From positions 1-64,000 of IMG/VR virus record IMGVR_UViG_3300009130_000014: 64,000 nucleotides of DNA, one strand, 5' to 3'. The translations under genes were made by a program, and so were the position numbers. Every line of letters begins with the position of its first letter. Position 1 is the stretch's first letter. The notes below the pieces were generated by a model. The model saw only the letters and a list, made by a program, of their open reading frames with translations, was not told the origin of the DNA and did not search any database. Positions 1-5,121 of this stretch are shown here, in pieces. The stretch is from a virus.

Positions 1-70
1 TGTTTTATTTCGCAAGTTGTCTTTACGTCTTTTTTATCTTTGTAAATCATATCTTTATTTATTAATAGTA

Positions 71-128
71 GATAACAATCTGTATAAGCGCATTAAAACG
101 CACTATACAGTGGCGTTATGTGCAATTA
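71..128. repeat. Palindromic intergenic element, copy 1
   Basis: An ATAAC/GTTAT pair (72-76 with 115-119) encloses an inner hairpin: CTGTATA at 80-86 pairs with TATACAG at 104-110, and GCG 88-90 with CGC 99-101. The right edge is CGTTATGTGCAATTA (114-128), identical over 15 bases to 608-622. The element overlaps the stop codon of the leftward gene ending at 116. No T-tract follows the hairpin in the leftward direction, so it does not look like an ordinary terminator. Confidence 0.55.
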
Positions 129-301
129 AATAATAAGTGTCTAAGTATAGATATTTGTGCTTTTATTTCTACTTCGTTTTTATCTAAATCAGATAAAGTA
201 ACACCAATCACTTCGCCTTTACCAAATTTATCATAAAGCCTATTAACTTCTAATAATTGTTCTTCTTTAAGACTTAAAGCTTCTTTTACTTTCTTTTTCA
301 T
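116..301 (-). CDS. Small hypothetical protein, 61 aa
   Basis: A leftward frame of 61 codons. I chose the ATG at 301 because it is preceded by an A/T-rich leader typical of this phage and because the N-terminal extension available upstream (to 433) is Cys/Phe-rich, overlaps a palindromic repeat and reads like non-coding sequence. The protein begins with a Lys-rich stretch and continues as a probable helix rich in Glu, Leu and Lys. It ends in Asn-Cys-Thr, as does the gene at 610-783, because both 3' ends run into the same repeated sequence. No family is recognised. It belongs to a run of very small leftward genes at the window's left end. Confidence 0.55.
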   Translation of the reverse strand: MKKKVKEALSLKEEQLLEVNRLYDKFGKGEVIGVTLSDLDKNEVEIKAQISILRHLLFNCT

Positions 302-320
302 ATTTTTTTGTTTAAAAAGA

Positions 321-392
321 GCATAACAACGTGTCATACTCCATATTCCGCTTTGCTCCATACAGAGCATACACAAGAGTTGTATGCAATTA
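321..392. repeat. Palindromic intergenic element, copy 2
   Basis: GCATAACAAC at 321-330 pairs, with one bulged base, with GTTGTATGC at 379-387. Inside, GCTC 354-357 pairs with GAGC 364-367. The right edge is followed by AATTA, as in copy 1, and resembles that copy's GTTATGTGCAATTA with a few changes. It fills the space between two small leftward genes (ends 301 and 430). Confidence 0.45.
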
Positions 393-429
393 AAAAAAGA
401 CATACAACATTGTATAAAAAAGAATACGC

Positions 430-582
430 TCATTCAGTTAGTGCTTTATACAAAAACATTATTTCTAATGTAACGTCCTTTTCACATTTCTTACACCTAA
501 AGTTAGCTCTATCCTTTCTGTACCATTTAGCCTTACAGCATAATGTTTTGGCTTCGGCAATTTTTTTGTCTATTTCATCCAT
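430..582 (-). CDS. Small Cys-rich protein, 50 aa, possible zinc finger
   Basis: A leftward frame of 50 codons from an ATG at 582. The protein has an acidic/Lys-rich N-terminus, then C15-C16, then C30 and C33 in a CKKC arrangement inside a basic segment (WYRKDRANFRCKKC). This spacing of two cysteine pairs suggests a treble-clef or ribbon zinc site and possible nucleic-acid binding. No family is recognised. A rightward frame covering the same bases reads as hydrophobic low-information sequence and is a shadow. It sits between copy 2 of the palindromic element and the gene at 610-783, in the same direction as all neighbours. Confidence 0.55.
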   Translation of the reverse strand: MDEIDKKIAEAKTLCCKAKWYRKDRANFRCKKCEKDVTLEIMFLYKALTE

Positions 583-608
583 TCGCTTTATTCTTTTTAT
601 ACGTTACC

Positions 609-622
609 GTTATGTGCAATTA
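609..622. repeat. Partial palindromic element, copy 3
   Basis: GTTATGTGCAATTA, identical to 115-128 (15 bases identical counting the C before it). It lacks the long inner hairpin of copies 1 and 2. It overlaps the stop codon of the leftward gene ending at 610, just as copy 1 overlaps the stop at 116. Confidence 0.5.
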
Positions 623-783
623 GCTTTTAGCCAATCTCCACGCTCTTTTATTTTTTTGTCTATTTCTGCTATTTCTTCTGGATACCATTTTCGGTCTACC
701 ATTTCCTTAATTTGTATATCTGCCTTAGCTTTTATTAGGTCTTGGAAAACCTTATCTTTTAATGTAGCTTTTTTGTAATTCAT
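610..783 (-). CDS. Small hypothetical protein, 57 aa
   Basis: A leftward frame of 57 codons from the ATG at 783. The product is highly charged (many Lys, Glu and Asp) and probably helical, with a mid-protein RKWYPEEIAEIDKKI segment and the C-terminus Asn-Cys-Thr. The stop codon lies inside the 15-base repeat shared with the 3' end of the gene at 116-301. The next upstream gene ends 8 bases away, so co-transcription is likely. Function unknown. Confidence 0.6.
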   Translation of the reverse strand: MNYKKATLKDKVFQDLIKAKADIQIKEMVDRKWYPEEIAEIDKKIKERGDWLKANCT

Positions 784-790
784 AGTTAAC

Positions 791-1081
791 TCATTTTACA
801 CAAGCGTTAGCAACATTACAATCTTCAATGTTTGGTAATGTTATAAAACCTCCTTTGTAGTCAAGTATCAAAGTTTCTTCATCATCATCATACTTTAATT
901 TACCTTTCACTTTACCTGTAGGGTGATTGTACTCTATTTCAATATCAGATAAAGAACGTTTGCTAACAATATGTAAATTCAAAAGCTCTTGTTTTAGCCA
1001 TTCGATTTCACTTTCCTTTAGGTTTGTATGTCTTAATAAGTCTTCTATTTCTTTTTCCATCGCTTCAAAATTTACATTCAA
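791..1081 (-). CDS. Hypothetical protein, 96 aa
   Basis: A leftward gene. The first half is a charged amphipathic helix or coiled coil (EKEIEDLLRHTNLKESEIEW). The second half alternates hydrophobic and acidic residues like a small beta domain (KGKLKYDDDEETLILDYKGG). No family is recognised. It lies 16 bases downstream of the gene at 1098-1451 and 7 bases upstream of the gene at 610-783, consistent with a leftward operon of early accessory genes. Confidence 0.7.
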   Translation of the reverse strand: MNVNFEAMEKEIEDLLRHTNLKESEIEWLKQELLNLHIVSKRSLSDIEIEYNHPTGKVKGKLKYDDDEETLILDYKGGFITLPNIEDCNVANACVK

Positions 1082-1097
1082 CGTTATAAAGAATTAA

Positions 1098-1451
1098 CTA
1101 TCTACTAAACCTTACTTTTGAAATCTTGTGTTTTCTTTTCATAAATTCAGTTATAACCTTCTTTTGGTTTTTATCAAAATAATAATTTTTAACATCAACA
1201 AAAGCAGTGTTAATTATAAAAAAAGGCTCTGTTTCTGCTTGTGAAAAACCATACATATTATTAACCTCTTTTACTTCTTTTACTTCTACATTTAGAGTGT
1301 TTATTAATCCATTATATAAATCGTCATCTTCAACAACACAAGAATCAACTAACCAATTATAGTATTCTTTATTTTTTTCTAAATCACTTTCTATACTAGA
1401 TATTCTTTTTCTTATTAATTGTATTTCTTTTATTTTTATTATTTCGCTCAT
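1098..1451 (-). CDS. Hypothetical protein, 117 aa
   Basis: A leftward gene with an N-terminal coiled coil (residues about 5-35), a middle acidic segment and a basic C-terminus (FMKRKHKISKVRFSR). Nothing resembling a catalytic motif is visible. It is the first gene of the short cluster 116-1451. The gap upstream (1452-1542) contains no gene that I can support. Confidence 0.7.
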   Translation of the reverse strand: MSEIIKIKEIQLIRKRISSIESDLEKNKEYYNWLVDSCVVEDDDLYNGLINTLNVEVKEVKEVNNMYGFSQAETEPFFIINTAFVDVKNYYFDKNQKKVITEFMKRKHKISKVRFSR

Positions 1452-1542
1452 AATATTAAAATTTATAACATGGTAAGAGTATTAAAAAGAGCCTTTTATA
1501 ATGACTTGCTCAGGTCTACCCTACACATTATGCTTGTAAGGG

Positions 1543-1695
1543 TTAGTTTTTATGTATAAATAGATAAATATTAATTGCCATGTAAGATGATACACTACAT
1601 AATAAATGAACTATTGTTATAGGTTCATTATAATGATATGATGAATAATCTATGGTAATTAATAATATTAATATACATGTTAAAATATATTTCAT
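1543..1695 (-). CDS. Small membrane protein, 50 aa
   Basis: A leftward frame of 50 codons from the ATG at 1695. It has a hydrophobic N-terminal segment (about residues 3-15) and a second hydrophobic stretch (about 26-46), giving one or two predicted membrane passes. It lies just downstream of a terminator-like hairpin (1724-1752), so it would need read-through or its own promoter. No family is recognised. Its composition (Ile, Leu, Tyr) partly reflects the AT-rich DNA, which lowers confidence. Confidence 0.4.
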   Translation of the reverse strand: MKYILTCILILLITIDYSSYHYNEPITIVHLLCSVSSYMAINIYLFIHKN

Positions 1696-1723
1696 GTTGT
1701 AAGGTTTTTGTTAATAATATAAA

Positions 1724-1752
1724 AAAAGAAGCTACTATACTTCACTTCTTTT
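1724..1752 (-). terminator. Rho-independent terminator-like hairpin
   Basis: In the leftward direction AAAAGAAG (1752-1745) pairs with CTTCTTTT (1731-1724), followed by further T residues to 1721. It lies 22 bases after the stop of the gene at 1774-2541. The stem is low in GC, so strength is uncertain. Confidence 0.5.
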
Positions 1753-1773
1753 AATCAACATAATGTGTTTGTT

Positions 1774-2541
1774 TTATACTTCGTCTAAGAAATCATAAAG
1801 ATCTCCGTAGATAAGTTGACCGTTATAGTTCATATTATTCTCATTTAGTTTACTTATGTATTTATTATATACCTTAGATGCTGCATTTTTAATATCATCT
1901 GAAGATATACGAGCTTTATTACTAAGCTTACCTCTTAAGTAAGCCAATTCTACCATATTAATGATATCCTTTTCAGTTATATTATCAGGTAATTTTTTTA
2001 AGTTTTTCATAGTTATATTATTCTTTCTACTTTCATATCTTTCAATCCTACCACATTTCTGAATATAAGGCTCGGGCTCAACCCACACAACCTCGTTGTT
2101 TTGGAGTTTTGGAAACCAAATATCAGCAGGAAATCCAGGCCCAATTTCTTCATACTCCAACTCAACCTCTTCAGGCTGATGCCTAACATAGTATTCTATG
2201 AGTGATTTAGGGATTTGAGGTATTTTGTTCTGTACTTCATTACCTCTCATAACTCTTTGCATTCCAGCATGAAGCTTAGGATCAGTTGTAGCTATGATTT
2301 TATGATATTTTAAGTCACTACAATCAGAACTTCCTTTTACCATGCTTTCTTGTTTCTCTCTCCACTTTTTTGTATTATGTATTGGATAAGAGTAAAATGC
2401 AGACATAAACCAATCACCCTCTTTTATCTCATCATCTGAGAGTATGTAGAGGTATTTAAGGCTATCATATTTACCAGAAGTTAATTTAACTCCTGTTTTA
2501 TCCTCAGTAGGCAACATTACTATTTTATGTTTCTTTTTCAT
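1774..2541 (-). CDS. Conserved Bacteroidetes-phage hypothetical protein, 255 aa
   Basis: A leftward gene. Around residues 80-120 it has the order 'KIIATTD', then 'IPQIPKSLIEYYV', then an acidic segment 'EEVELEYEEIGPGFPADIW'. This pattern recurs in hypothetical proteins of Bacteroidetes phages and prophages, as I remember it, and no function is known to me. The C-terminal third is helical and polar (DIINMVELAYLRGKLSNKA). The gene overlaps the upstream gene (ends 2525) by 17 bases, so translational coupling is likely. A terminator-like hairpin follows at 1724-1752. Confidence 0.8.
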   Translation of the reverse strand: MKKKHKIVMLPTEDKTGVKLTSGKYDSLKYLYILSDDEIKEGDWFMSAFYSYPIHNTKKWREKQESMVKGSSDCSDLKYHKIIATTDPKLHAGMQRVMRGNEVQNKIPQIPKSLIEYYVRHQPEEVELEYEEIGPGFPADIWFPKLQNNEVVWVEPEPYIQKCGRIERYESRKNNITMKNLKKLPDNITEKDIINMVELAYLRGKLSNKARISSDDIKNAASKVYNKYISKLNENNMNYNGQLIYGDLYDFLDEV

Positions 2542-2812
2542 ACTTAATTAGTTTAGTGTTAGACCAAGCAGTTTCTCTAGTTGGCATAGTTCTTTCTATT
2601 GTTATTTTAGGCTTATCTCTTCTTAATGAGTCAACAAGATTTTGTATTCCATCTTTAGATATATCATCTATAGAAGGCATAGAAGAAGGTGTTATTATAG
2701 TTGAGTCTAGATCAAGAGTCGCTAACATACTTTGAATCATTTTAATAATAGCATTGGCTCCTGTATTACTAGGAGCTAACACTTCTATTTGTATTCTATT
2801 GTTCTTTTTCAT
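2525..2812 (-). CDS. Hypothetical protein, 95 aa
   Basis: A leftward gene of 95 codons overlapping both neighbours by 17 bases, at its 5' end (gene at 2796-3308) and its 3' end (gene at 1774-2541). The N-terminus has a beta-alpha pattern (IQIEVLAPSNTGANAIIKMI) reminiscent of many small phage proteins, but no diagnostic motif is visible. The overlaps on both sides support a real, translationally coupled gene. Confidence 0.75.
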   Translation of the reverse strand: MKKNNRIQIEVLAPSNTGANAIIKMIQSMLATLDLDSTIITPSSMPSIDDISKDGIQNLVDSLRRDKPKITIERTMPTRETAWSNTKLIKYEKET

Positions 2813-3308
2813 TATTAATCATTTTTAATGCTTTTAATAATCCAGCTTCAAGAGCCTGTTCGTAGGTGTCCCACCAACTCATAATGGAAAAAGAATCTTT
2901 CTTTTCATTAAAATCCCAAGAATCCTTCTTTCTTCCTTTTTCACAATTAGTGGTTATATCCCATATGTAGGCGTATTCAGAGTCGTCTATACAAGTGTAA
3001 TGAATACATAGCTTAATCTCATGAACCTCTCTCAACCATCTTTGTAGTAATGATTGGGTTGTAACTGTATAAGCCTCAAAATACTTAGGGTTATTTTGAC
3101 AACCAAAACATCCTCCACCATTTTTAGTAAATACCAAGTCTTTCTTATTCCAGTTTTCTTTACTAGCTAAATCATATCCATCATAACCATTAGGCTCGTC
3201 TTCATTTTTATGAAATTTATCACCAATGTATGCTGTATAAGTAGGAATATCAAATCCCTTCTCCTTAGCTAACTTAGCTGTTTCAAATGATATTAGTTCT
3301 TCTTTCAT
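2796..3308 (-). CDS. Conserved phage hypothetical protein, 170 aa ('ETAKLAKEKGF' family)
   Basis: A leftward gene. The N-terminus ISFETAKLAKEKGFDIPTY, the central TTQSLLQRWLREVHEIKLCI and the C-terminal WDTYEQALEAGLLKALKMI form a pattern that I recognise from uncharacterised proteins common in Bacteroidetes phages and mobile elements. The C-terminal 'TYEQALEAGLxxAL' is the most conserved part in memory. There is a CxxC at GGCFGCQNN near residue 67. Function unknown. It begins a three-gene overlapping operon (2812, 2541) and is preceded by a long leader containing the strong hairpin 3339-3392. Confidence 0.8.
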   Translation of the reverse strand: MKEELISFETAKLAKEKGFDIPTYTAYIGDKFHKNEDEPNGYDGYDLASKENWNKKDLVFTKNGGGCFGCQNNPKYFEAYTVTTQSLLQRWLREVHEIKLCIHYTCIDDSEYAYIWDITTNCEKGRKKDSWDFNEKKDSFSIMSWWDTYEQALEAGLLKALKMINNEKEQ

Positions 3309-3338
3309 TTTAGTTTTGTTTAATGTTTAATAGATTAC

Positions 3339-3392
3339 AGTTTAGTAAGGTATCAAAGGTTTCTCACACCTTATCAACCTTACTAATTAACT
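3339..3392 (-). promoter_or_regulatory. Long leader hairpin
   Basis: AGTTTAGTAAGGT on the left pairs with ACCTTACTAATTAACT on the right (three extra bases bulged), and an inner AGGT 3357-3360 pairs with ACCT 3368-3371 around a 7-base loop. It lies about 30 bases upstream of the start codon at 3308. It may be the terminator or processing site of the upstream RNA, or a leader control element. No T-tract follows. Confidence 0.5.
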
Positions 3393-3488
3393 GGATACAA
3401 GGCCCTTTGGCATATTATAACTACTTATTGAGAAGTAAGTAATTAAGCCCTAACATCGTAACCTTAGTATCATATGCATCCGCCTTCG

Positions 3489-3571
3489 TAACCCAGACAT
3501 GAATCGAACATGTGACACACGTTCTGCCTTTCGACAGTCATTACGCTGCTCTACCACTGAGCTACTGGGTT
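3489..3571 (-). tRNA. tRNA-like gene with abnormal anticodon arm
   Basis: Read leftwards from 3571: acceptor AACCCAG/CTGGGTT (7 perfect pairs), U8-A9, D arm GCTC-AGTGGTA-GAGC, T arm ACATG-TTCGATT-CATGT, discriminator A, and no encoded CCA. These parts are all canonical. The segment between the D and T stems is 34 bases instead of about 23. It does not give a 5-bp stem with a 7-base loop. It folds best as GCGT/ACGT around CTGTC-GAAA-GGCAG (3524-3537), a GNRA-capped hairpin, so no anticodon can be assigned. Alternatives are an 11-base insertion in the loop (a GAC anticodon would then be possible) or a decayed or decoy tRNA. The only tRNA-like sequence I found in the window. Confidence 0.7.
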
Positions 3572-3670
3572 ATGGGCTAGGTCTTTTAAAGAGTTCCCAA
3601 CCTTTTCTCCACTAGTCTTTCCGAGTAGTCAAGAGATAACTTCCCTAGTGCCTCTTACACTGTATCCCTA

Positions 3671-3847
3671 CTAACTAGTATTCGGAATATACACAATTTG
3701 AGCTTCATTGATAGGCTTGTGTGGAATTTGCAAAGAGTTTAATTGTCCCCAACAAGGTTGTAATCCTTGTAACCATACACTAAGGCACATGTATTCATTT
3801 ATACACACTTTATCTTTATCTTCGATGTTATTATACAATATGGGCAT
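3671..3847 (-). CDS. Candidate small protein, 58 aa
   Basis: A leftward open frame of 58 codons from the ATG at 3847 to TAG. The peptide has varied, protein-like composition (for example CLSVWLQGLQ, GQLNSLQIPHKPINEA, QIVYIPNTS), with three Cys and three Trp/Tyr-rich patches. The start codon falls in the 23-base loop of a perfect 10-bp hairpin (3827-3836 with 3860-3869). A second stem, 3771-3785 with 3873-3887, pairs the leader with codons about 21-26. Further hairpins lie inside the frame (3752-3770, 3790-3805), so it may instead be a structured non-coding RNA. No family is confidently recognised. Confidence 0.45.
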   Translation of the reverse strand: MPILYNNIEDKDKVCINEYMCLSVWLQGLQPCWGQLNSLQIPHKPINEAQIVYIPNTS

Positions 3848-4137
3848 TTACGCTTGACAGTATAATAACACTCCTTAGTGTATAGTTAGTTATTAAAGCC
3901 TCTAACGTTTTAGACAATACTGAATATAATTTAATCAGCGTAAATCACTTATGCAAGCAGCTCGTTAGTGGCGATAATCCTACAATTGGATTAGGGAAAT
4001 ATTTTATATTAAGGTTTTACAAGGTTATAATAGATTGTTAATTAAGGTGAAGGTGAAGTAGGATAAAATGAATAAAAAGCTATATTAGTTATGACTTAAT
4101 AAAACTTGATGATGAAGGAGACTCTCGAAAAGAAGGG
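3848..4137 (-). ncRNA. ATG-free structured leader or non-coding RNA region
   Basis: About 290 bases containing no ATG at all on the leftward strand and no usable rightward frame. It includes the hairpin AATCC-TACAATT-GGATT around 3977-3993. Right of the small frame's start it carries the 5' arms of two long stems that pair with that frame (3860-3869 and 3873-3887). It lies between a terminator-like hairpin and the candidate gene at 3671-3847. I see no match to a known RNA family. Confidence 0.35.
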
Positions 4138-4161
4138 AAGGAGTAGTGAATACTACTCCTT
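4138..4161 (-). terminator. Perfect 10-bp hairpin after the 4175-4444 gene
   Basis: AAGGAGTAGT (4138-4147) and ACTACTCCTT (4152-4161) pair perfectly around a 4-base loop, 13 bases after the leftward stop at 4175. The following leftward sequence is pyrimidine-rich (CCCTTCTTTTC) but not a clean T-tract. Probably a transcription terminator or RNA-stabilising 3' end. Confidence 0.6.
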
Positions 4162-4174
4162 AACTCCCTGAGAA

Positions 4175-4444
4175 TCAACCCTTATAGCTTACTAACCACT
4201 TATTAGTGTAAGTATTAACTACTCCGGTATCTTGATCTACTACTTCCTTTTCGGATTCGCGTATAACCCATTGCTTAGGGTTAAAGTTAGCTAATAGTTC
4301 TTCTGCAATAGGCTCTGGTGTTTCAATAGAGAAGTAATCTCTAACTGTTACATTTCCTAATGGAGTAGATTCTACAGCATTGTACTCAATAGTAGATAAG
4401 ATAGTGTTTCTTTCAGTTTCGAATGTTCTTGTGATCTTTGTCAT
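4175..4444 (-). CDS. Hypothetical protein, 89 aa, first leftward gene
   Basis: The first gene left of the divergent control region. It is compact and looks beta-rich (FETERNTILSTIEYNAVEST near the N-terminus, TGVVNTYTNKWLVSYKG at the C-terminus), with no membrane segment or catalytic motif. Its position next to the divergent promoter region, with its own terminator-like hairpin directly after it (4138-4161), suggests strong early expression as a single-gene unit. Function unknown. Confidence 0.7.
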   Translation of the reverse strand: MTKITRTFETERNTILSTIEYNAVESTPLGNVTVRDYFSIETPEPIAEELLANFNPKQWVIRESEKEVVDQDTGVVNTYTNKWLVSYKG

Positions 4445-4576
4445 AATTATATTGTATAGGTTTAAGAGGGGTATACCACAACTCCTCAGTATCTAGGGGG
4501 AGGTTTGAATAGGGTGCACACCGATTTTAATCACGCATAAAATTTTTCAAAAAATTAATAATGAAAATTAGGGGGG

Positions 4577-4710
4577 GGATAATATAAACCACACCCATGT
4601 TTTTAAAAAGGATAATATAAGATCATATATAAATGTTATAATTATTATCACGGGATAAGTGAATAATAATTAATATTATAAAATAATAAAGTTAACCATA
4701 GATAATATAA
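4577..4710 (+). repeat. GATAATATAA direct repeats (three copies)
   Basis: GATAATATAA occurs at 4578-4587, 4611-4620 and 4701-4710. The first two copies are also preceded by GG and are 33 bases apart. They resemble A/T-rich promoter -10 elements or regulator sites. Which strand they act on is not determined. Confidence 0.45.
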
Positions 4711-4799
4711 GAAGGGATAGTAAATAAGATATGGGTGAAATCTAGCTTTACACTATCAAAAACAAAGATTTTAAGGTATTTTCCCTTTCCTCTATATAA

Positions 4800-4835
4800 T
4801 CACACCGAGTATATAATATACTCACACCGAGTATA
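4800..4835. promoter_or_regulatory. Paired TCACACCGAGTATA operator-like repeats
   Basis: TCACACCGAGTATA is present at 4800-4813 and 4822-4835, exactly 22 bases apart (two helical turns). Between them GAGTATAT-A-ATATACTC (4807-4823) is a perfect palindrome around one base. A third CACACCGA lies at 4517-4524. The arrangement, about 90 bases before the first rightward gene, looks like a cooperative dimer-binding operator or a phage promoter. Confidence 0.5.
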
Positions 4836-4858
4836 AAAGTTATTCGTATGATGAAATA

Positions 4859-4878
4859 TTTACACCAAAAGGTGTAAA
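4859..4878. promoter_or_regulatory. Perfect TTTACACC-AAAA-GGTGTAAA hairpin
   Basis: An 8-bp perfect inverted repeat with a 4-A loop, ending 48 bases before the first rightward start codon. It shares ACACC with the operator-like repeats upstream. It could be an operator half-site pair, or a hairpin promoter used by a virion RNA polymerase by analogy with phage N4; that analogy is inference only. Confidence 0.45.
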
Positions 4879-4926
4879 GTTTATAATTTTTTTATATATT
4901 AGCATATAAATCAAAAACAATAAATT

Positions 4927-5121
4927 ATGAATGTGCAAACATTGAAGGCTATCTTAAATAAGAATGTAAGTGGCCAAGCAGGAGTAAAAATCATATTTAA
5001 AAACAAAGAATATGATTTATTAAGTGTAGTTAAAGGAGCTGAATCTATCGGTATTGTAGTTAATACTGGAGAAATTGAAGAACCTGAAGTAAAAGTAAAA
5101 ACAGAAGAAGGAGATGAGTAA
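4927..5121 (+). CDS. Hypothetical protein, 64 aa, first rightward gene
   Basis: A small protein with a Lys/Gly-rich N-terminal half (beta-like, GVKIIFKNKEYDLLSVVKGA) and an acidic tail (EIEEPEVKVKTEEGDE). The start is preceded by an A-rich leader (AACAATAAATT) with no Shine-Dalgarno sequence, as usual for Bacteroidetes hosts. Its 3' end overlaps the GroES-like gene by 8 bases, so the two are probably translated together. No family is recognised. Confidence 0.75.
   Translation: MNVQTLKAILNKNVSGQAGVKIIFKNKEYDLLSVVKGAESIGIVVNTGEIEEPEVKVKTEEGDE

Larger units (their letters stand above)
4445..4926. promoter_or_regulatory. Divergent intergenic control region
   Basis: The 482 bases between the leftward gene starting at 4444 and the rightward gene starting at 4927. 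No convincing gene on either strand. It is very AT-rich with isolated G runs (eight G at 4571-4578). It contains three repeat classes listed separately: GATAATATAA, CACACCGA and a TTTACACC/GGTGTAAA hairpin. It is the transcriptional divide of the window and a candidate site for promoters of both arms, and possibly a replication origin. Confidence 0.6.

Noticed and set aside
308-778. A rightward 156-codon frame
   Set aside because: It lies opposite two plausible small leftward genes (430-582 and 610-783) and the palindromic repeat. Its composition is hydrophobic and Ser/Phe-rich, as expected for an antisense shadow.
3489-3670. A protein-like reading across the tRNA-like region if TAG and TGA were read through
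   Set aside because: The apparent peptide is the usual translation of conserved tRNA bases, and nothing else in the window needs stop-codon reassignment: long genes are open in the standard code and end with TAA, TAG or TGA.
3580-3670. Short motifs resembling group I intron core (GACTACTCGG, AAAGACTAG)
   Set aside because: The two elements are too close together and the other core pairings (P3, P4, P6) were not found. The neighbouring tRNA-like gene is not split.
3752-3770. ACAAGG-TTGTAAT-CCTTGT looks like an anticodon arm (GTA, Tyr; or TAC, Val, on the other strand)
   Set aside because: No acceptor, D or T arms can be built around it on either strand. It lies inside the candidate 58-codon frame.
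4107-4137. TGATGA...GAAA pattern resembling a hammerhead ribozyme
   Set aside because: The conserved CUGANGA start is not intact and stems I and III cannot be formed.
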